A stretch of 64,000 nucleotides of DNA from Cohaesibacter gelatinilyticus (GTDB taxonomy: Bacteria > Pseudomonadota > Alphaproteobacteria > Rhizobiales > Cohaesibacteraceae): contig NZ_OBEL01000002.1 of assembly GCF_900215605.1 (NCBI RefSeq), forward strand, positions 62,001 to 126,000, in the 5' to 3' direction. A program made the position numbers and the translations under genes. The notes under the pieces were generated by a model. The model did not search any database. It was given only the letters and a program-made list of their open reading frames with translations, and was not told the origin of the DNA. Of the stretch, positions 17,267 to 26,616 are shown in pieces (within the stretch, counting starts at the first letter, position 1; each line of letters begins with the position of its first letter).

Positions 17267-17754
17267 CCCAGAGCCTCTTTCAAATGCGCCAGATTATAAG
17301 GCCCTTCTTCTTTCAGACTTTCCAGAACGATGGAGGTGCGCACATGCTGCACACTTTCGTGAGGCAGGAAGATATCATTGACGATCTCGGAGAGCATGGA
17401 GAGATCATTAACCACCAGTTTGACCAGATAATCCATATCCCCCACCAATGCATGGGCTTCTCTCACGGCAGCAACCGACTGTAACAGATTGCGAAAATAT
17501 CTAGCCGTATCCCGGCTATGGGTATTGAGGGTCACATTCATGAAAACGGTGACTTCCAGACCCAGTTTTTCAGGGGCCAAAGATGCCCGATAGCCACGTA
17601 TGATGCCTTCTTTCTCCAGTCGACTACGCCGCCGTGAGCATTGCGAGGCTGACAGATGCACCAGCTCTGACAAATCCTGATTGGTCATGGCTCCGTCTTG
17701 CTGAAGCGCATCCAGCAAGCGCAAATCAAAGCTATCCAGCTCCATTACATGCAT
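17263..17754 (-). CDS. Lrp/AsnC-family transcriptional regulator
   Basis: A 163-residue regulator. The N-terminal HTH (about residues 6-55) reads QDGAMTNQDLSELVHLSASQ and then RRRSRLEKEGIIRGY, followed by a ligand-binding RAM/AsnC domain with EAHALVGDMDYLVKLVV. Such proteins form octameric rings that sense amino acids. The best-supported start may be the ATG at 17745 (MELDSF), given AAGGGA spacing. The final residues EALG and the stop come from the edge of a hairpin repeat. Target genes are unknown; no amino-acid gene is adjacent. Confidence 0.9.
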   Translation of the reverse strand: MHVMELDSFDLRLLDALQQDGAMTNQDLSELVHLSASQCSRRRSRLEKEGIIRGYRASLAPEKLGLEVTVFMNVTLNTHSRDTARYFRNLLQSVAAVREAHALVGDMDYLVKLVVNDLSMLSEIVNDIFLPHESVQHVRTSIVLESLKEEGPYNLAHLKEALG

Positions 17755-17839
17755 ATTCCCTTACGTTAACGCACACAATGTGCGAAACAGACCGCAATAT
17801 TGCGACAGAAAGCACACATTTTGCAAGCCATTTGCCCCA

Positions 17840-17918
17840 CACTAGGCGCATATATAACAACCCCACCCCTTGATTAGTTTCTTGATCCCGGCGAACCTCC
17901 TTGCCGGGATTTTTTTTG
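17840..17918 (+). ncRNA. Candidate short transcript with a strong terminator
   Basis: A rho-independent terminator points to the right with arms ATCCCGGC (17885-17892) and GCCGGGAT (17903-17910) followed by seven T. No plus-strand gene precedes it; the Lrp gene runs the other way. An AT-rich stretch, GCATATATAAC, lies about 30 bases before the stem and could be a -10 region, with TTGCCC upstream at a short spacing. A small RNA of roughly 50-60 bases is possible, as is a leader or the remnant of a lost gene. The evidence is the orphan terminator only. Confidence 0.3.
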
Positions 17919-17925
17919 GCTTGAT

Positions 17926-18224
17926 ATGTCTTCACGGATTTTATCTCTTGCGGCTATTCCTCGCCTTGCTCGGGCCTGCGAGGGCACGCTTTGCGCTTGC
18001 CTATCGGCCGTCGCAAAAGAAAGGATTTTCTTTTGCGGATCCTTTTCCCCCACCAATCGCTCGTGGAAAAAGAATTCGGTGAAAGCCTAACGCTTTCACC
18101 GGGAACCGATAGGTGACCGGGCCGACAAGATACGCCATCGAGCCAAGGCGAGATGAAAAGCGTATTGATAAGGATGGCCCGCCCTCCCGGAGGCCTTCGC
18201 GAAAGCGACGATTAGCCGTGAGGG
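17926..18224. repeat. Mosaic hairpin element B
   Basis: A 299-base relative of element A, largely in inverted order. It begins with the same ATGTCTTCACG and ends with GATTAGCCGTGAGGG, as seen inside element A. It shares GGGCCTGCGAGGGC and an 11-bp hairpin at 18012-18037 (CGCAAAAGAAA/TTTCTTTTGCG) beside the GGCCGATAGGCAAGCGC block. It also shares a GGTGAAAGC/GCTTTCACC hairpin with its GGGAACCGATAGGTGACCG flank at about 18072-18120. Compared with element A, stem bases differ in a paired way. No credible gene lies inside. Confidence 0.75.
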
Positions 18225-18233
18225 ATATAATGA

Positions 18234-18263
18234 AAAACCCGCTGAGATATCTCAGCGGGTTTT
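18234..18263 (-). terminator. Terminator of the nucleobase permease gene
   Basis: A perfect 30-base palindrome with arms AAAACCCGCTGAGAT and ATCTCAGCGGGTTTT. It lies 24 bases after the permease stop on the minus strand and ends in a T-run in that direction. It can act in both directions. Confidence 0.85.
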
Positions 18264-18286
18264 AAACATTTCAGACTGAAGCAAGC

Positions 18287-19540
18287 TTATTCAGCTTCAT
18301 CCGGTTTCGGATAAGGCAAGAATGCGTTCAGCAAGATCGCAACCACAGCAGAGAGACCAATGCCCTTGATGTGGAAGTCGCCATAGCCAACTTCCATGCC
18401 GCCAATGCCGACAACCAGAACCACGGATGCAATGATCAGATTGCGTGGCTCGGTCAGCGCATCACCCACACGCAGAAGCGTGGAAACACCAATCACCGCA
18501 ATGGCACCGAACAGGATGAACAGGATGCCGCCCATCACAGGCACAGGAATGGAGCCTAGGATAGCGCCGAGTGTGCCTGAGAACGCCAGAACGATGGCCC
18601 AGATGGCAGCAAATGTCATGATGGCAGGGTTGAATGCCTTGGTCAGCGCCACAGCACCGGTCACTTCCGAATAGGTGGTGTTTGGAGGACCACCAAAGAA
18701 GGCCGCAAGACTTGTTGCCAGACCATCGCCGAGAAGGGTGTTTTTGAGACCTGGCTTGGTCAGATAATCCTTCTTGGTAACATTCGAGATCGCTGCAACA
18801 TCGCCAATATGCTCAATCGCCGGGGCAATAGCCACAGGCAAGATGAACAGGATCGCTTCCAGATTGAATTCTGGCAGGGTGAAAGCAGGAACTGCAAAGA
18901 CCGGCGCAGCAGAGACCGCATCCAGATTGACCATGCCGAAGGCAAAGGCAGTGGCATAACCAGCCAAAATACCGACCAGAATTGGCAACAACTTGAACAG
19001 CCCCTTACCCAGCAAGGACACCAGAATGGTCGCAACAATGGACACCAGAGCCACAATCACGGCCTGATCAAGCGGCACCAATTGTGCTGCACCATCGCCG
19101 GTTTTGCCTTGTGCCATATTCACGGCAACAGGCGCCAGCGACAGACCGATCACCATGATCACCGGGCCAACAACAACCGGTGGCAGGATGCGATCAATGA
19201 TGCCCTGCCCTTTGACGCGCACCAGAAGCGACAAGGCCACATAGACCAGACCGGCTGCGAACAGACCGGACATGGTGGCAGCAACGCCCCAGGTTTTCAC
19301 ACCGAAAATGATCGGCGCGATGAAGGCAAAGGAAGAAGCGAGGAAAACCGGAACCTGACGCTTGGTGACAAACTGGAACACCAGCGTACCGGCACCTGCG
19401 GTGAACAACGCCACAGATGGATCAAGACCGGTAAGAATTGGAACGAGAACCAAAGCACCGAAGGCCACAAACAACATTTGCGCCCCGAGCAGAATTTGAC
19501 GACCGACCCCCATGTCAGCCGAAGAGTGATCTTCGGACAT
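18287..19540 (-). CDS. NCS2 uracil/xanthine-type permease
   Basis: A 417-residue inner-membrane permease of the nucleobase:cation symporter-2 family. The start is the ATG at 19540 (MSEDHSSADM), with GGGAGA upstream; the open frame extends further 5' without a good start. Family features: LFVAFGALVLVPILTGLDP in helix 1, the PAIEHIGDVAAISNVTKKD segment carrying the conserved Glu of helix 8, and the GGPPNTTYSEVTGAVALTK segment of helix 10. These are the substrate-binding regions, and point to uracil (UraA) rather than xanthine, but specificity is not certain. It is a single gene with its own terminator. Confidence 0.9.
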   Translation of the reverse strand: MSEDHSSADMGVGRQILLGAQMLFVAFGALVLVPILTGLDPSVALFTAGAGTLVFQFVTKRQVPVFLASSFAFIAPIIFGVKTWGVAATMSGLFAAGLVYVALSLLVRVKGQGIIDRILPPVVVGPVIMVIGLSLAPVAVNMAQGKTGDGAAQLVPLDQAVIVALVSIVATILVSLLGKGLFKLLPILVGILAGYATAFAFGMVNLDAVSAAPVFAVPAFTLPEFNLEAILFILPVAIAPAIEHIGDVAAISNVTKKDYLTKPGLKNTLLGDGLATSLAAFFGGPPNTTYSEVTGAVALTKAFNPAIMTFAAIWAIVLAFSGTLGAILGSIPVPVMGGILFILFGAIAVIGVSTLLRVGDALTEPRNLIIASVVLVVGIGGMEVGYGDFHIKGIGLSAVVAILLNAFLPYPKPDEAE

Positions 19541-19727
19541 TTTATGTCTCCCAACTGGATCAGCCACCCAATCCAAGTAAGGGTACAGGGCCGATCCATC
19601 ATGAAATTTTTGTTTGGATCGAGTTTGTTGTCTGCCTGATTCTAGACCAAAGTGGAAAGTCCTTTTTTCATAAAACCGCAATATGCCGCGATTCCAGAAC
19701 GGGTTTTGCGCAATTTTGGACAAAATG

Positions 19728-19751
19728 AAAAAGGGAGCGCCAGGCACTCCC
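19728..19751 (-). terminator. Terminator of fghA
   Basis: On the minus strand GGGAGTGCC pairs with GGCGCTCCC (one mismatch) and is followed by TTTTTC. It lies 29 bases after the fghA stop. Confidence 0.7.
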
Positions 19752-19779
19752 CTCATCCGTTCATCCAGATAATGCGATC

Positions 19780-20613
19780 TTAATCCAGACGCGCTGCATG
19801 CCATGCCACATGATCTGCAAGGAAGGTGGAGATGAAATAATAGGAATGATCATAGCCGCCTTGCAGACGCAAGGTCAGATCAATACCCGCCTTACGGCAA
19901 GCGGCATCAAAAGCCCAAGGCTTCAGCTGCTCTTCAAGGAAGTTATCAGCCATGCCCTGATCGATCAGGATATCCTTCTCCCAACCTTCAGAGGCAACCA
20001 GCGCACAGGCGTCATAAGCAGCATAAGTGGCTTCATCATCTCCGAGATAATTCTTGAACGCCTTCTGACCCCAAGGGCAATCCATCGGATTGACGATTGG
20101 TGCAAAAGCGGAGACCGACTGGAAGAGATCGGGGTTCTTCATCGCCAAAGTCAGCGCGCCATGGCCACCCATGGAATGACCGGTCAAACCAATGGCGTCT
20201 TCATCCAATGGCAGGCTGTCAATCAACAGCTCTGGCAATTCTTCCGCAATATAGCTTTCCATCTGGAAATTGGATTTCCATGGATTTTGGGTGGCATTGA
20301 GATAAAAACCAGCACCTTGTCCCAGATCATAAGCCTCATCATTGGCAACCGCCTCACCGCGCGGGCTGGTATCCGGTGCGACAAAGATCATCCCATGCTC
20401 GGCCGCATGTTGCTGCGGAAAGCCTTTCGTCATGACATTTTCCCATGTACAGGTCAGGCCAGACAGATAGATCAGTGAAGAACAGGCATAGCCATCCAAA
20501 GCTTCACGGGGCAAGAAGACAGCAAAATCCATGTCAGTTCCGGTTGATTTGGACGCATGGCGATAAACCCGTTGCTCACCACCAAATGATTTTACCTTGG
20601 AAATCAGTTCCAT
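19780..20613 (-). CDS. fghA: S-formylglutathione hydrolase
   Basis: A 277-residue alpha/beta-hydrolase (esterase D family) that cleaves S-formylglutathione to formate and glutathione, the second step of glutathione-dependent formaldehyde detoxification. The start is the ATG at 20613 with GAGGAGGGG upstream. The nucleophile serine is in GHSMGGHGALT, an oxyanion-side LSGLTCTWENVMTK segment is near residue 55, and the catalytic His lies in GGYDHSYYFI near the end. Its pathway partner, frmA, lies 1.5 kb upstream on the same strand with one unknown gene between. Confidence 0.94.
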   Translation of the reverse strand: MELISKVKSFGGEQRVYRHASKSTGTDMDFAVFLPREALDGYACSSLIYLSGLTCTWENVMTKGFPQQHAAEHGMIFVAPDTSPRGEAVANDEAYDLGQGAGFYLNATQNPWKSNFQMESYIAEELPELLIDSLPLDEDAIGLTGHSMGGHGALTLAMKNPDLFQSVSAFAPIVNPMDCPWGQKAFKNYLGDDEATYAAYDACALVASEGWEKDILIDQGMADNFLEEQLKPWAFDAACRKAGIDLTLRLQGGYDHSYYFISTFLADHVAWHAARLD

Positions 20614-20671
20614 TGCCCCTCCTCGAATCATCCCGGCTTTCACAGAGCGAGATGGATCCTGTAAATTTTAC

Positions 20672-20718
20672 AACGCGTTTCCGAAAAGCTGCAGACTTTT
20701 CGAACAAGAACCCGCTTC
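20672..20718. repeat. Rhizobial-type palindromic repeat, copy 2
   Basis: AACGCGTTTCCGAAAAGC and GACTTTTCGAACAAGAACC form the imperfect arms. It is related to the copies at 7305 and 35335, and lies just upstream of fghA. Confidence 0.7.
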
Positions 20719-20906
20719 ACAAAAAGAGTGAAAGCAAATCTTGCGTTTCAGAAATCGCAGATCTGCTCTAGTGAAAAACCAGGTCAGAATTATGGACCAT
20801 GGCAAAAGAGCAATGCTCTGGCTGAACATCGCTCCTTTATCTAACAGAAGAATGACTGCCATACCATGACAGTTTTGTTGTTGTGCCGTCAGTTTTCGGA
20901 TTTCGC

Positions 20907-21722
20907 CTACTTGCGTTTCACCGGCTTACCCATGAATTTCAAGCGCTTTGCAATGGCGGCATCACAGCGACCATTGGGACGACGCACCACCACTTCCTTG
21001 GAGAAAGACAGCAGATGCCCAATCGGTCCACCCGTAAAAGCGGGCGTCCCTTGTTGCAAAATCTGCAGAACAGCATAATCACCACCCGCATCCGTCAGCA
21101 TGGCGTAAGGAGCGCCATTGGCCATGATCGCAATCTGGCCTGTACGCAGCAGACGAGTCTGAACCGCTATTTTCTGCTTGTCAAAAGTCAGAGACGTATC
21201 GGACAGGGAAATCATTTCCTTGCGCTTGCCAGAACCCACAACCTGCCAGCGTCCCTGCAGATCCTTCATATTGGTATCAACCGCCAGACAGGAGCCATCT
21301 GCATTGGGAACGGAAAGACGACGCGCTGTGCCTTTTTCAAGGATGGCACCATCAGCGGACAATTGATAAGCCATGTGATATTCATCGATCATGGCCACAT
21401 CGACCCGCGCTTTTGACAATCCGTTCACGCCCACATTGCGCGCATAGAATTGATAGCTGGAGCCGGGAACCGAACCCTGACGCTTATAAAGCCAGATCCG
21501 AGGCATCTTGCCATCAAAAATCAACCAGTCACTCATGACCAGGGGACGAAGATTGTTACCGTCATTCAACTCCCATACACCGGTAAAGAACGGTGTATCG
21601 TCCGCTGCTTTCGCTTCAAAGCTCACACCGCCGACAAGCACCGCAGCACCGACGGCAACGCCGAGAACAGCAGAAGTTGTTTTAGAGAAAAAATGACGCA
21701 CCGCATCGAGAAAAAGCATCAT
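20907..21722 (-). CDS. Exported protein of unknown function between fghA and frmA
   Basis: A 271-residue protein I do not recognise. A transmembrane or signal segment (TTSAVLGVAVGAAVLVGG, about residues 14-31) is followed by FEAKA, a plausible signal-peptidase site, so the product is probably periplasmic. The mature part looks like two similar beta-rich halves. TPFFTGVWELNDGNNLRPL in the first and LQGRWQVVGSGKRKEM in the second have the W-x-L/V pattern seen in lipocalin-like beta barrels, but I cannot assign a family. It lies between the two formaldehyde genes on the same strand, though with gaps of about 290 and 400 bases, so co-function is only a possibility. Starts ATG at 21722 or 21719 are equally likely. 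Confidence 0.7.
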   Translation of the reverse strand: MMLFLDAVRHFFSKTTSAVLGVAVGAAVLVGGVSFEAKAADDTPFFTGVWELNDGNNLRPLVMSDWLIFDGKMPRIWLYKRQGSVPGSSYQFYARNVGVNGLSKARVDVAMIDEYHMAYQLSADGAILEKGTARRLSVPNADGSCLAVDTNMKDLQGRWQVVGSGKRKEMISLSDTSLTFDKQKIAVQTRLLRTGQIAIMANGAPYAMLTDAGGDYAVLQILQQGTPAFTGGPIGHLLSFSKEVVVRRPNGRCDAAIAKRLKFMGKPVKRK

Positions 21723-22063
21723 CACACCCCGTAGTTTCCAGTCTCAAAAGCATAAACTCTTATTTCTTTTGCAGAAGTGTCGGACTCTTGGGAGCAAAGA
21801 TCAATCCCTGAACGGCAAAAAACGAAAAATTATACCTCGCTCATGCCTGTCACATACCAAAGATAAGGCTGACGGCCAATCCACCACCCTTGGTTGTTGA
21901 TACTTTCATCTCCCCGCTAGGCCATAAGGCGATAGCAGGTCCAATGAAAGCCTTGCTCAACTCAAAATGAATACAACGATCATCGCCGTGGCGATCCTCT
22001 CGTAACTCACAAGCATAGTTTCGAGCTACTCATCCTCTTGTAAATTAGCCGAAACCAAAAGAG
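21723..22063. other. Gene-free stretch downstream of frmA
   Basis: About 340 bases between the frmA terminator and the start of the unknown exported gene. It must hold the promoter of that gene, but I see no clear -35/-10 pair, operator or riboswitch in it, and the open frames are short and uncharacteristic. Confidence 0.4.
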
Positions 22064-22096
22064 AAAAGGAGGAAAACAAGCGCTTTCCTCCTTTTT
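22064..22096 (-). terminator. Terminator of frmA
   Basis: AAAAGGAGGAAA and TTTCCTCCTTTTT form a 12-bp stem around ACAAGCGC. It lies about 28 bases after the frmA stop and is T-rich on both strands. Confidence 0.8.
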
Positions 22097-22124
22097 AATT
22101 TCGAAGTGAGATCAGATCCCTTGA

Positions 22125-23234
22125 TCAGAAGGTGATGACCGAGCGGATGGATTTGCCTTCATGCATCAGATCAAAGGCATTGTTGATCTCATCCAACGGC
22201 ATGACATGTGTAATCATCTGATCGATATCGATCTTGCCATCCATATACCAGTCAACGATCTTTGGCACATCGGTCCGGCCACGGGCGCCACCAAAGGCAG
22301 TACCGCGCCAGCTACGCCCAGTCACCAACTGGAATGGACGGGTGGAAATTTCCTGCCCGGCACCGGCAACACCAATGATGATGCTCTCGCCCCAGCCCTT
22401 GTGGCAGCATTCCAGCGCATCGCGCATCACATTCACGTTGCCGGTCGCATCAAAGGAATAGTCAGCACCGCCATCAGTCAGGCTGACCAGATATGGTACC
22501 AGATCACCTTCCACTTCCTTCGGATTGACAAAGTGGGTCATGCCATAGGCCTCTGCCAGAGCACGCTTGTTCGGGTTGATATCAACGCCGACAATCTTGT
22601 TCGCACCAGCAAGGCGTGCGCCTTGGATCACATTCAGACCAATACCACCAAGACCAAAGACGACCACATTGGAGCCAATTTCAACGCCTGCAGTATGGAT
22701 CACGGCACCAATGCCAGTGGTCACGCCACAGCCAATATAGCAAACCTTGTCAAACGGGGCATCTTCACGGATTTTCGCCACAGCAATTTCAGGCAGAACG
22801 GTGAAGTTGGAGAAGGTGGACGTACCCATATAATGATGGATCTTCTCACCATTGATGGAGAAACGGCTGGTGCCATCCGGCATCAGGCCCTGACCTTGCG
22901 TCTCGCGAATAGCCTGACACAGATTGGTTTTTGGATGCAGACAATAATCGCACTCACGGCATTCCGGTGTGTAAAGCGGGATCACATGATCACCTTCCTT
23001 CACAGACGTCACACCCTTGCCGACAGCCCGTACGATACCCGCGCCCTCATGGCCCAAAATAGCCGGGAACAGGCCTTCCGGATCATCTCCTGACAGGGTG
23101 AAGGCATCAGTATGGCAAACGCCAGTTGCCATGATCTCAACCAGAACTTCGCCATCCCGTGGTCCGTCCAGTTGCACAGTCTCGATCACCAATGGATCGC
23201 CCGCTTTGTAAGCCACGGCTGCCCGTACATCCAT
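22125..23234 (-). CDS. frmA: S-(hydroxymethyl)glutathione dehydrogenase (class III ADH)
   Basis: A 369-residue zinc-dependent dehydrogenase that oxidises S-hydroxymethylglutathione to S-formylglutathione with NAD. The start is the ATG at 23234 with GAGGAG upstream. Catalytic zinc ligands lie in [12 protein letters not shown] and GHEGAG; the structural zinc cysteines are in [15 protein letters not shown]. The nucleotide fold is marked by [20 protein letters not shown]. All are typical of class III. With fghA it forms the glutathione route for formaldehyde removal, which also acts as S-nitrosoglutathione reductase in the family. Confidence 0.96.
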   Translation of the reverse strand: MDVRAAVAYKAGDPLVIETVQLDGPRDGEVLVEIMATGVCHTDAFTLSGDDPEGLFPAILGHEGAGIVRAVGKGVTSVKEGDHVIPLYTPECRECDYCLHPKTNLCQAIRETQGQGLMPDGTSRFSINGEKIHHYMGTSTFSNFTVLPEIAVAKIREDAPFDKVCYIGCGVTTGIGAVIHTAGVEIGSNVVVFGLGGIGLNVIQGARLAGANKIVGVDINPNKRALAEAYGMTHFVNPKEVEGDLVPYLVSLTDGGADYSFDATGNVNVMRDALECCHKGWGESIIIGVAGAGQEISTRPFQLVTGRSWRGTAFGGARGRTDVPKIVDWYMDGKIDIDQMITHVMPLDEINNAFDLMHEGKSIRSVITF

Positions 23235-23341
23235 GGATTTTCTCCTCAATTAGTGTCTTGTATTATTGATCAAGCGAGAGTAGCGCATGACATCACCACC
23301 ACCAAAGAAAAAGCATGCTGCACTTGCGAAAACTACAAAGA

Positions 23342-23369
23342 AAAAGGGCGTCATATTCAACGCCCTTTT
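23342..23369 (-). terminator. Terminator of glcB
   Basis: AAAAGGGCGT pairs with ACGCCCTTTT around an 8-base loop; on the minus strand it is followed by TTTCTTT. It lies 40 bases after the glcB stop and upstream of frmA. Confidence 0.85.
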
Positions 23370-23408
23370 CCCTCAAATCATTCGCATTTGCTAAACAGCA
23401 AGCCATGA

Positions 23409-25577
23409 TCAGGCTTGTGCCTTCACTTCCAGACGACGTTTATGCAAGATCGGCTCGGTATAACCAGATGGCTGCACCAATCCGTCAAAGACGAGATTGC
23501 AAGCAGCCTGGAAGGCAATGGAACCATCAAAATTGCCAGCCATCGGCTGATAGGCAGCGTCGCCAGCATTCTGACCATCCACGACAGAGGCCATCCGTTC
23601 CAGGGTTTCCGTCACACGCTCTTTGGTGACGATGCCATGCGCCAGCCAATTGGCCATATGCTGGGACGAGATACGCAAGGTCGCGCGGTCTTCCATCAGG
23701 CCAATATTGTTGATATCAGGCACCTTGGAGCAACCAACGCCCTGATCCACCCAACGCACCACATAGCCAAGAATGCCCTGGGCATTATTGTCCAGCTCGC
23801 GCTGTAACAAATCATCCGGCCAATTGGTGTCCCGTGCTACTGGAATGGTCAGCAGATCATCCAGTTTGGCAGGCTCGCGCTTGGCAATCTCGGCCTGAAC
23901 CGCAAACACATCCACTTCATGATAATGGGTGGCGTGCAGCGTCGCAGCTGTCGGGCTTGGAACCCAAGCGGTATTGGCACCAGATTTCGGATGGCCGATT
24001 TTCTGATCCAGCATATCCACCATCTTGTCCGGCATGGCCCACATGCCCTTACCGATCTGCGCCTTTCCGGACAGACCACAGGCAAGGCCAATCTCGACAT
24101 TGCGGTTTTCATAGGCATTGATCCAGGAGGTGGCTTTCATCTCACCTTTCGGGATCATCGCGCCCGCCTGCATGGCAGTATGCATTTCATCACCGGTGCG
24201 ATCCAGGAAACCGGTATTGATGAAGACAACCCGATCCTTGGCTGCATGAATGCAATTCTTGAGGTTGGCTGAAGTCCGGCGCTCTTCATCCATGATGCCC
24301 ATTTTCAGGGTGTAAGGATGCATACCCAGCATGGTCTCGACACGAGCAAACAGCTTGGAGGCAAAGGCCACTTCCTTGGAGCCATGCATCTTCGGCTTCA
24401 CGATATAGACCGATCCCGCACGGCTATTGGAATTGACACCTTCACGCGCCAGATCATGCATCGCCGCAAGAGAGGTAAAGACCGCATCCATCATACCTTC
24501 CGGGATCTCGGATCCGTCAGAGAGCAGAATGGTCGGGTTGGTCATCAGATGCCCGACATTGCGCACCAGCATCAATGAGCGGCCCGGCAGGCTTATGCTG
24601 CCACCAGCAGGCCCGGCATAGAGGCGATCCTGGTTCAGCACACGTTCAATGGTTTGGCTGCCTTTGACGACTTGCTCACTCAAATCGCCCTTCATCAGAC
24701 CAAGCCAGTTGGAATAGGCAAGGATCTTGTCCTCGGCATCCACCGCCGCCACCGAATCTTCGCAATCCATGATGGTCGACATGGCAGATTCCAGCACGAT
24801 ATCGGCAACACGCGCTTTATCCGTGCTGCCTACCGGGTGATCTGCATTGATGATCAATTCGATATGCAAACCATTATGCTTGAGAAGAATTTTCTTCGGA
24901 TCCTTCTCATTGCCGCAGAAGCCGACAAAAGCAGAGGGATCAGCCAATGGCACCTGTTTCTCACCAAAATGCATGATCAAGGCACCATCGCGCACACAAT
25001 AGTCAGTCACATCATGATGCGAACCTTCTGCAAGCGGCACAGCCTTGTCGAGGAAATTCCGACCCCAGGCAATCACCTTGGTGCCACGTACTGGATTGTA
25101 ACCACCTGCTCGCTCCGCACCATCATCTTCCGAGATGGCATCAGTGCCATATAGCGCATCATAGAGCGAACCCCAGCGCGCATTGGCTGCATTCAGAGCA
25201 TAGCGAGCATTCATCACCGGCACCACAAGCTGCGCCCCGGCAATGGACGCAATCTCGGCATCCACATTGGACGTCTTGACGCTAAAATCCTCGACCTCTG
25301 GCTCCAGATAACCGATCTCACGCAGGAAATTCTGATAGCCAGCCATATCGGCAATCGGTCCGGGATGAGCCTTGTGCCAGCCATCCAGTTTGGTCTGCAA
25401 GGCATCACGCTCGGCCAACAAGGCCCGATTCTCACCCACCAGATCATGAGCCAGAGCATCCAAGCCAAGCCAGACCTGTTCGGCGCTCACGGGCAAGCCA
25501 TCAATCAAACGCTCTTCAACAAATGCCCTGAAAGTCTCATCAACCTTCAAACGACCGATCTGTATGTAAGCTCCCAT
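23409..25577 (-). CDS. glcB: Malate synthase G
   Basis: A 722-residue cytosolic enzyme that condenses glyoxylate with acetyl-CoA to malate. Length and sequence are those of the long G isoform. Recognisable segments include [15 protein letters not shown] (about residues 272-286), the glyoxylate-binding arginine region [18 protein letters not shown], and [21 protein letters not shown] near residue 525. The ATG follows GAGGCGATAA. There is no isocitrate lyase nearby, so it could serve glycolate or glyoxylate assimilation as well as the glyoxylate bypass. A single gene with a strong terminator. Confidence 0.96.
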   Translation of the reverse strand: MGAYIQIGRLKVDETFRAFVEERLIDGLPVSAEQVWLGLDALAHDLVGENRALLAERDALQTKLDGWHKAHPGPIADMAGYQNFLREIGYLEPEVEDFSVKTSNVDAEIASIAGAQLVVPVMNARYALNAANARWGSLYDALYGTDAISEDDGAERAGGYNPVRGTKVIAWGRNFLDKAVPLAEGSHHDVTDYCVRDGALIMHFGEKQVPLADPSAFVGFCGNEKDPKKILLKHNGLHIELIINADHPVGSTDKARVADIVLESAMSTIMDCEDSVAAVDAEDKILAYSNWLGLMKGDLSEQVVKGSQTIERVLNQDRLYAGPAGGSISLPGRSLMLVRNVGHLMTNPTILLSDGSEIPEGMMDAVFTSLAAMHDLAREGVNSNSRAGSVYIVKPKMHGSKEVAFASKLFARVETMLGMHPYTLKMGIMDEERRTSANLKNCIHAAKDRVVFINTGFLDRTGDEMHTAMQAGAMIPKGEMKATSWINAYENRNVEIGLACGLSGKAQIGKGMWAMPDKMVDMLDQKIGHPKSGANTAWVPSPTAATLHATHYHEVDVFAVQAEIAKREPAKLDDLLTIPVARDTNWPDDLLQRELDNNAQGILGYVVRWVDQGVGCSKVPDINNIGLMEDRATLRISSQHMANWLAHGIVTKERVTETLERMASVVDGQNAGDAAYQPMAGNFDGSIAFQAACNLVFDGLVQPSGYTEPILHKRRLEVKAQA

Positions 25578-25785
25578 TTATCGCCTCATTCATTCGAAAA
25601 CATGTTGGCTCGATCCTAACCAATTGAAGGACAAAGATCTCTAGCCTCAAGGGAAAGAGTGTTTTTCCACATTGCACCAGGACTTGATCGCAGCCAAGAC
25701 ACAAGATCGTTAAATGCTCTATAGCCAGATAACAGCAAGCCCCCTATTCTCGGCTCCGAAGTCATGCCATTTGCAAGGAACCAGA

Positions 25786-26574
25786 ATGCCAGTCACACAT
25801 TTCAGACGACCCGACCTTGCGGTCCTGACCCTTCTATTTTGCATGTTGTTCGCCCCACTTGCGCAAGCGGGCAATCTGACCATCTTTGCAGCCGCCAGCT
25901 TGTCCTCGGCATTGACCGAAGCAAGCGAAGCGTTTGAAGAAAAAACAGGCACAAAGATCCACCTCTCCCTTGCCTCGTCTTCATCCCTTGCCCGCCAGAT
26001 AGAAGCCGGAGCCCCTGCAGATCTCTTCTTCTCGGCCAATATCAGATGGATGGATTATCTGCAGGAACAAAATCTAGTCTCCAAGGAATGGCAAAGCCGC
26101 GCCCTTTCCAATCAATTGGTGCTGGTTGCTCCCAAACATCTGAACAGACAGCCTCTAAGTGAACTGCTTCAGGTCGATCTCATGAAGCTACTGGGTGAGC
26201 ATGGCAAACTGGCCATGGGAGATCCCGATCATGTGCCCCTCGGCCTTTATGGCAAAGCCACGCTAGAGAAAACCGGCCTATGGTCGCCCCTCATGCACCA
26301 CATTGCCCGCACGGATAATGCCCGCGCCGCTCTTGCCCTGATCGAACAAGGCGAAACACCCCTTGGTATTCTTTATGGCACTGATGCTTTGTTGTCCGAG
26401 AGGCTCGATATTCTCTATCGCTTTGACAAAGACATCGTACCCATCCGATATGCCATGGCGCTGACCGGATCTGAGCATAGCGAGGAAGCCAAATCCTTCT
26501 TTGAATTCCTGAACTCCCAAGAGGGCCGGGAAATCTTCACCAAGCATGGCTTTCTCTTGTCGGATGCGCCATAA
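25786..26574 (+). CDS. modA: Molybdate ABC transporter, binding protein
   Basis: A 262-residue periplasmic molybdate/tungstate-binding protein. The ATG at 25786 (MPVTHFRRPD) is preceded by AAGGAA and gives a signal peptide ending at APLAQAGN; the open frame reaches 72 bases further 5'. The mature start NLTIFAAASLSSALTEA and the ligand-serine region LASSSSLARQIEAGAPADLFFSA match the ModA family. First gene of modABC; modB starts 42 bases after its stop. Confidence 0.93.
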   Translation: MPVTHFRRPDLAVLTLLFCMLFAPLAQAGNLTIFAAASLSSALTEASEAFEEKTGTKIHLSLASSSSLARQIEAGAPADLFFSANIRWMDYLQEQNLVSKEWQSRALSNQLVLVAPKHLNRQPLSELLQVDLMKLLGEHGKLAMGDPDHVPLGLYGKATLEKTGLWSPLMHHIARTDNARAALALIEQGETPLGILYGTDALLSERLDILYRFDKDIVPIRYAMALTGSEHSEEAKSFFEFLNSQEGREIFTKHGFLLSDAP

Positions 26575-26616
26575 GGAAGAAGTTGGGCTCTCAAAGACAG
26601 GCAGAAAGAACGCGGA

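Noticed and set aside
17874-18056. Open frame across mosaic element B, and a similar one in element A (13611-13796), with related peptides
   Set aside because: The similarity comes from the shared repeat DNA. No start signal or domain is present and the frames cross hairpins.
25690-25730. Possible molybdate (ModE) box upstream of modA
   Set aside because: CGTTAAAT..CTATAG is only a loose fit to the inverted-repeat consensus, and no ModE gene is adjacent.
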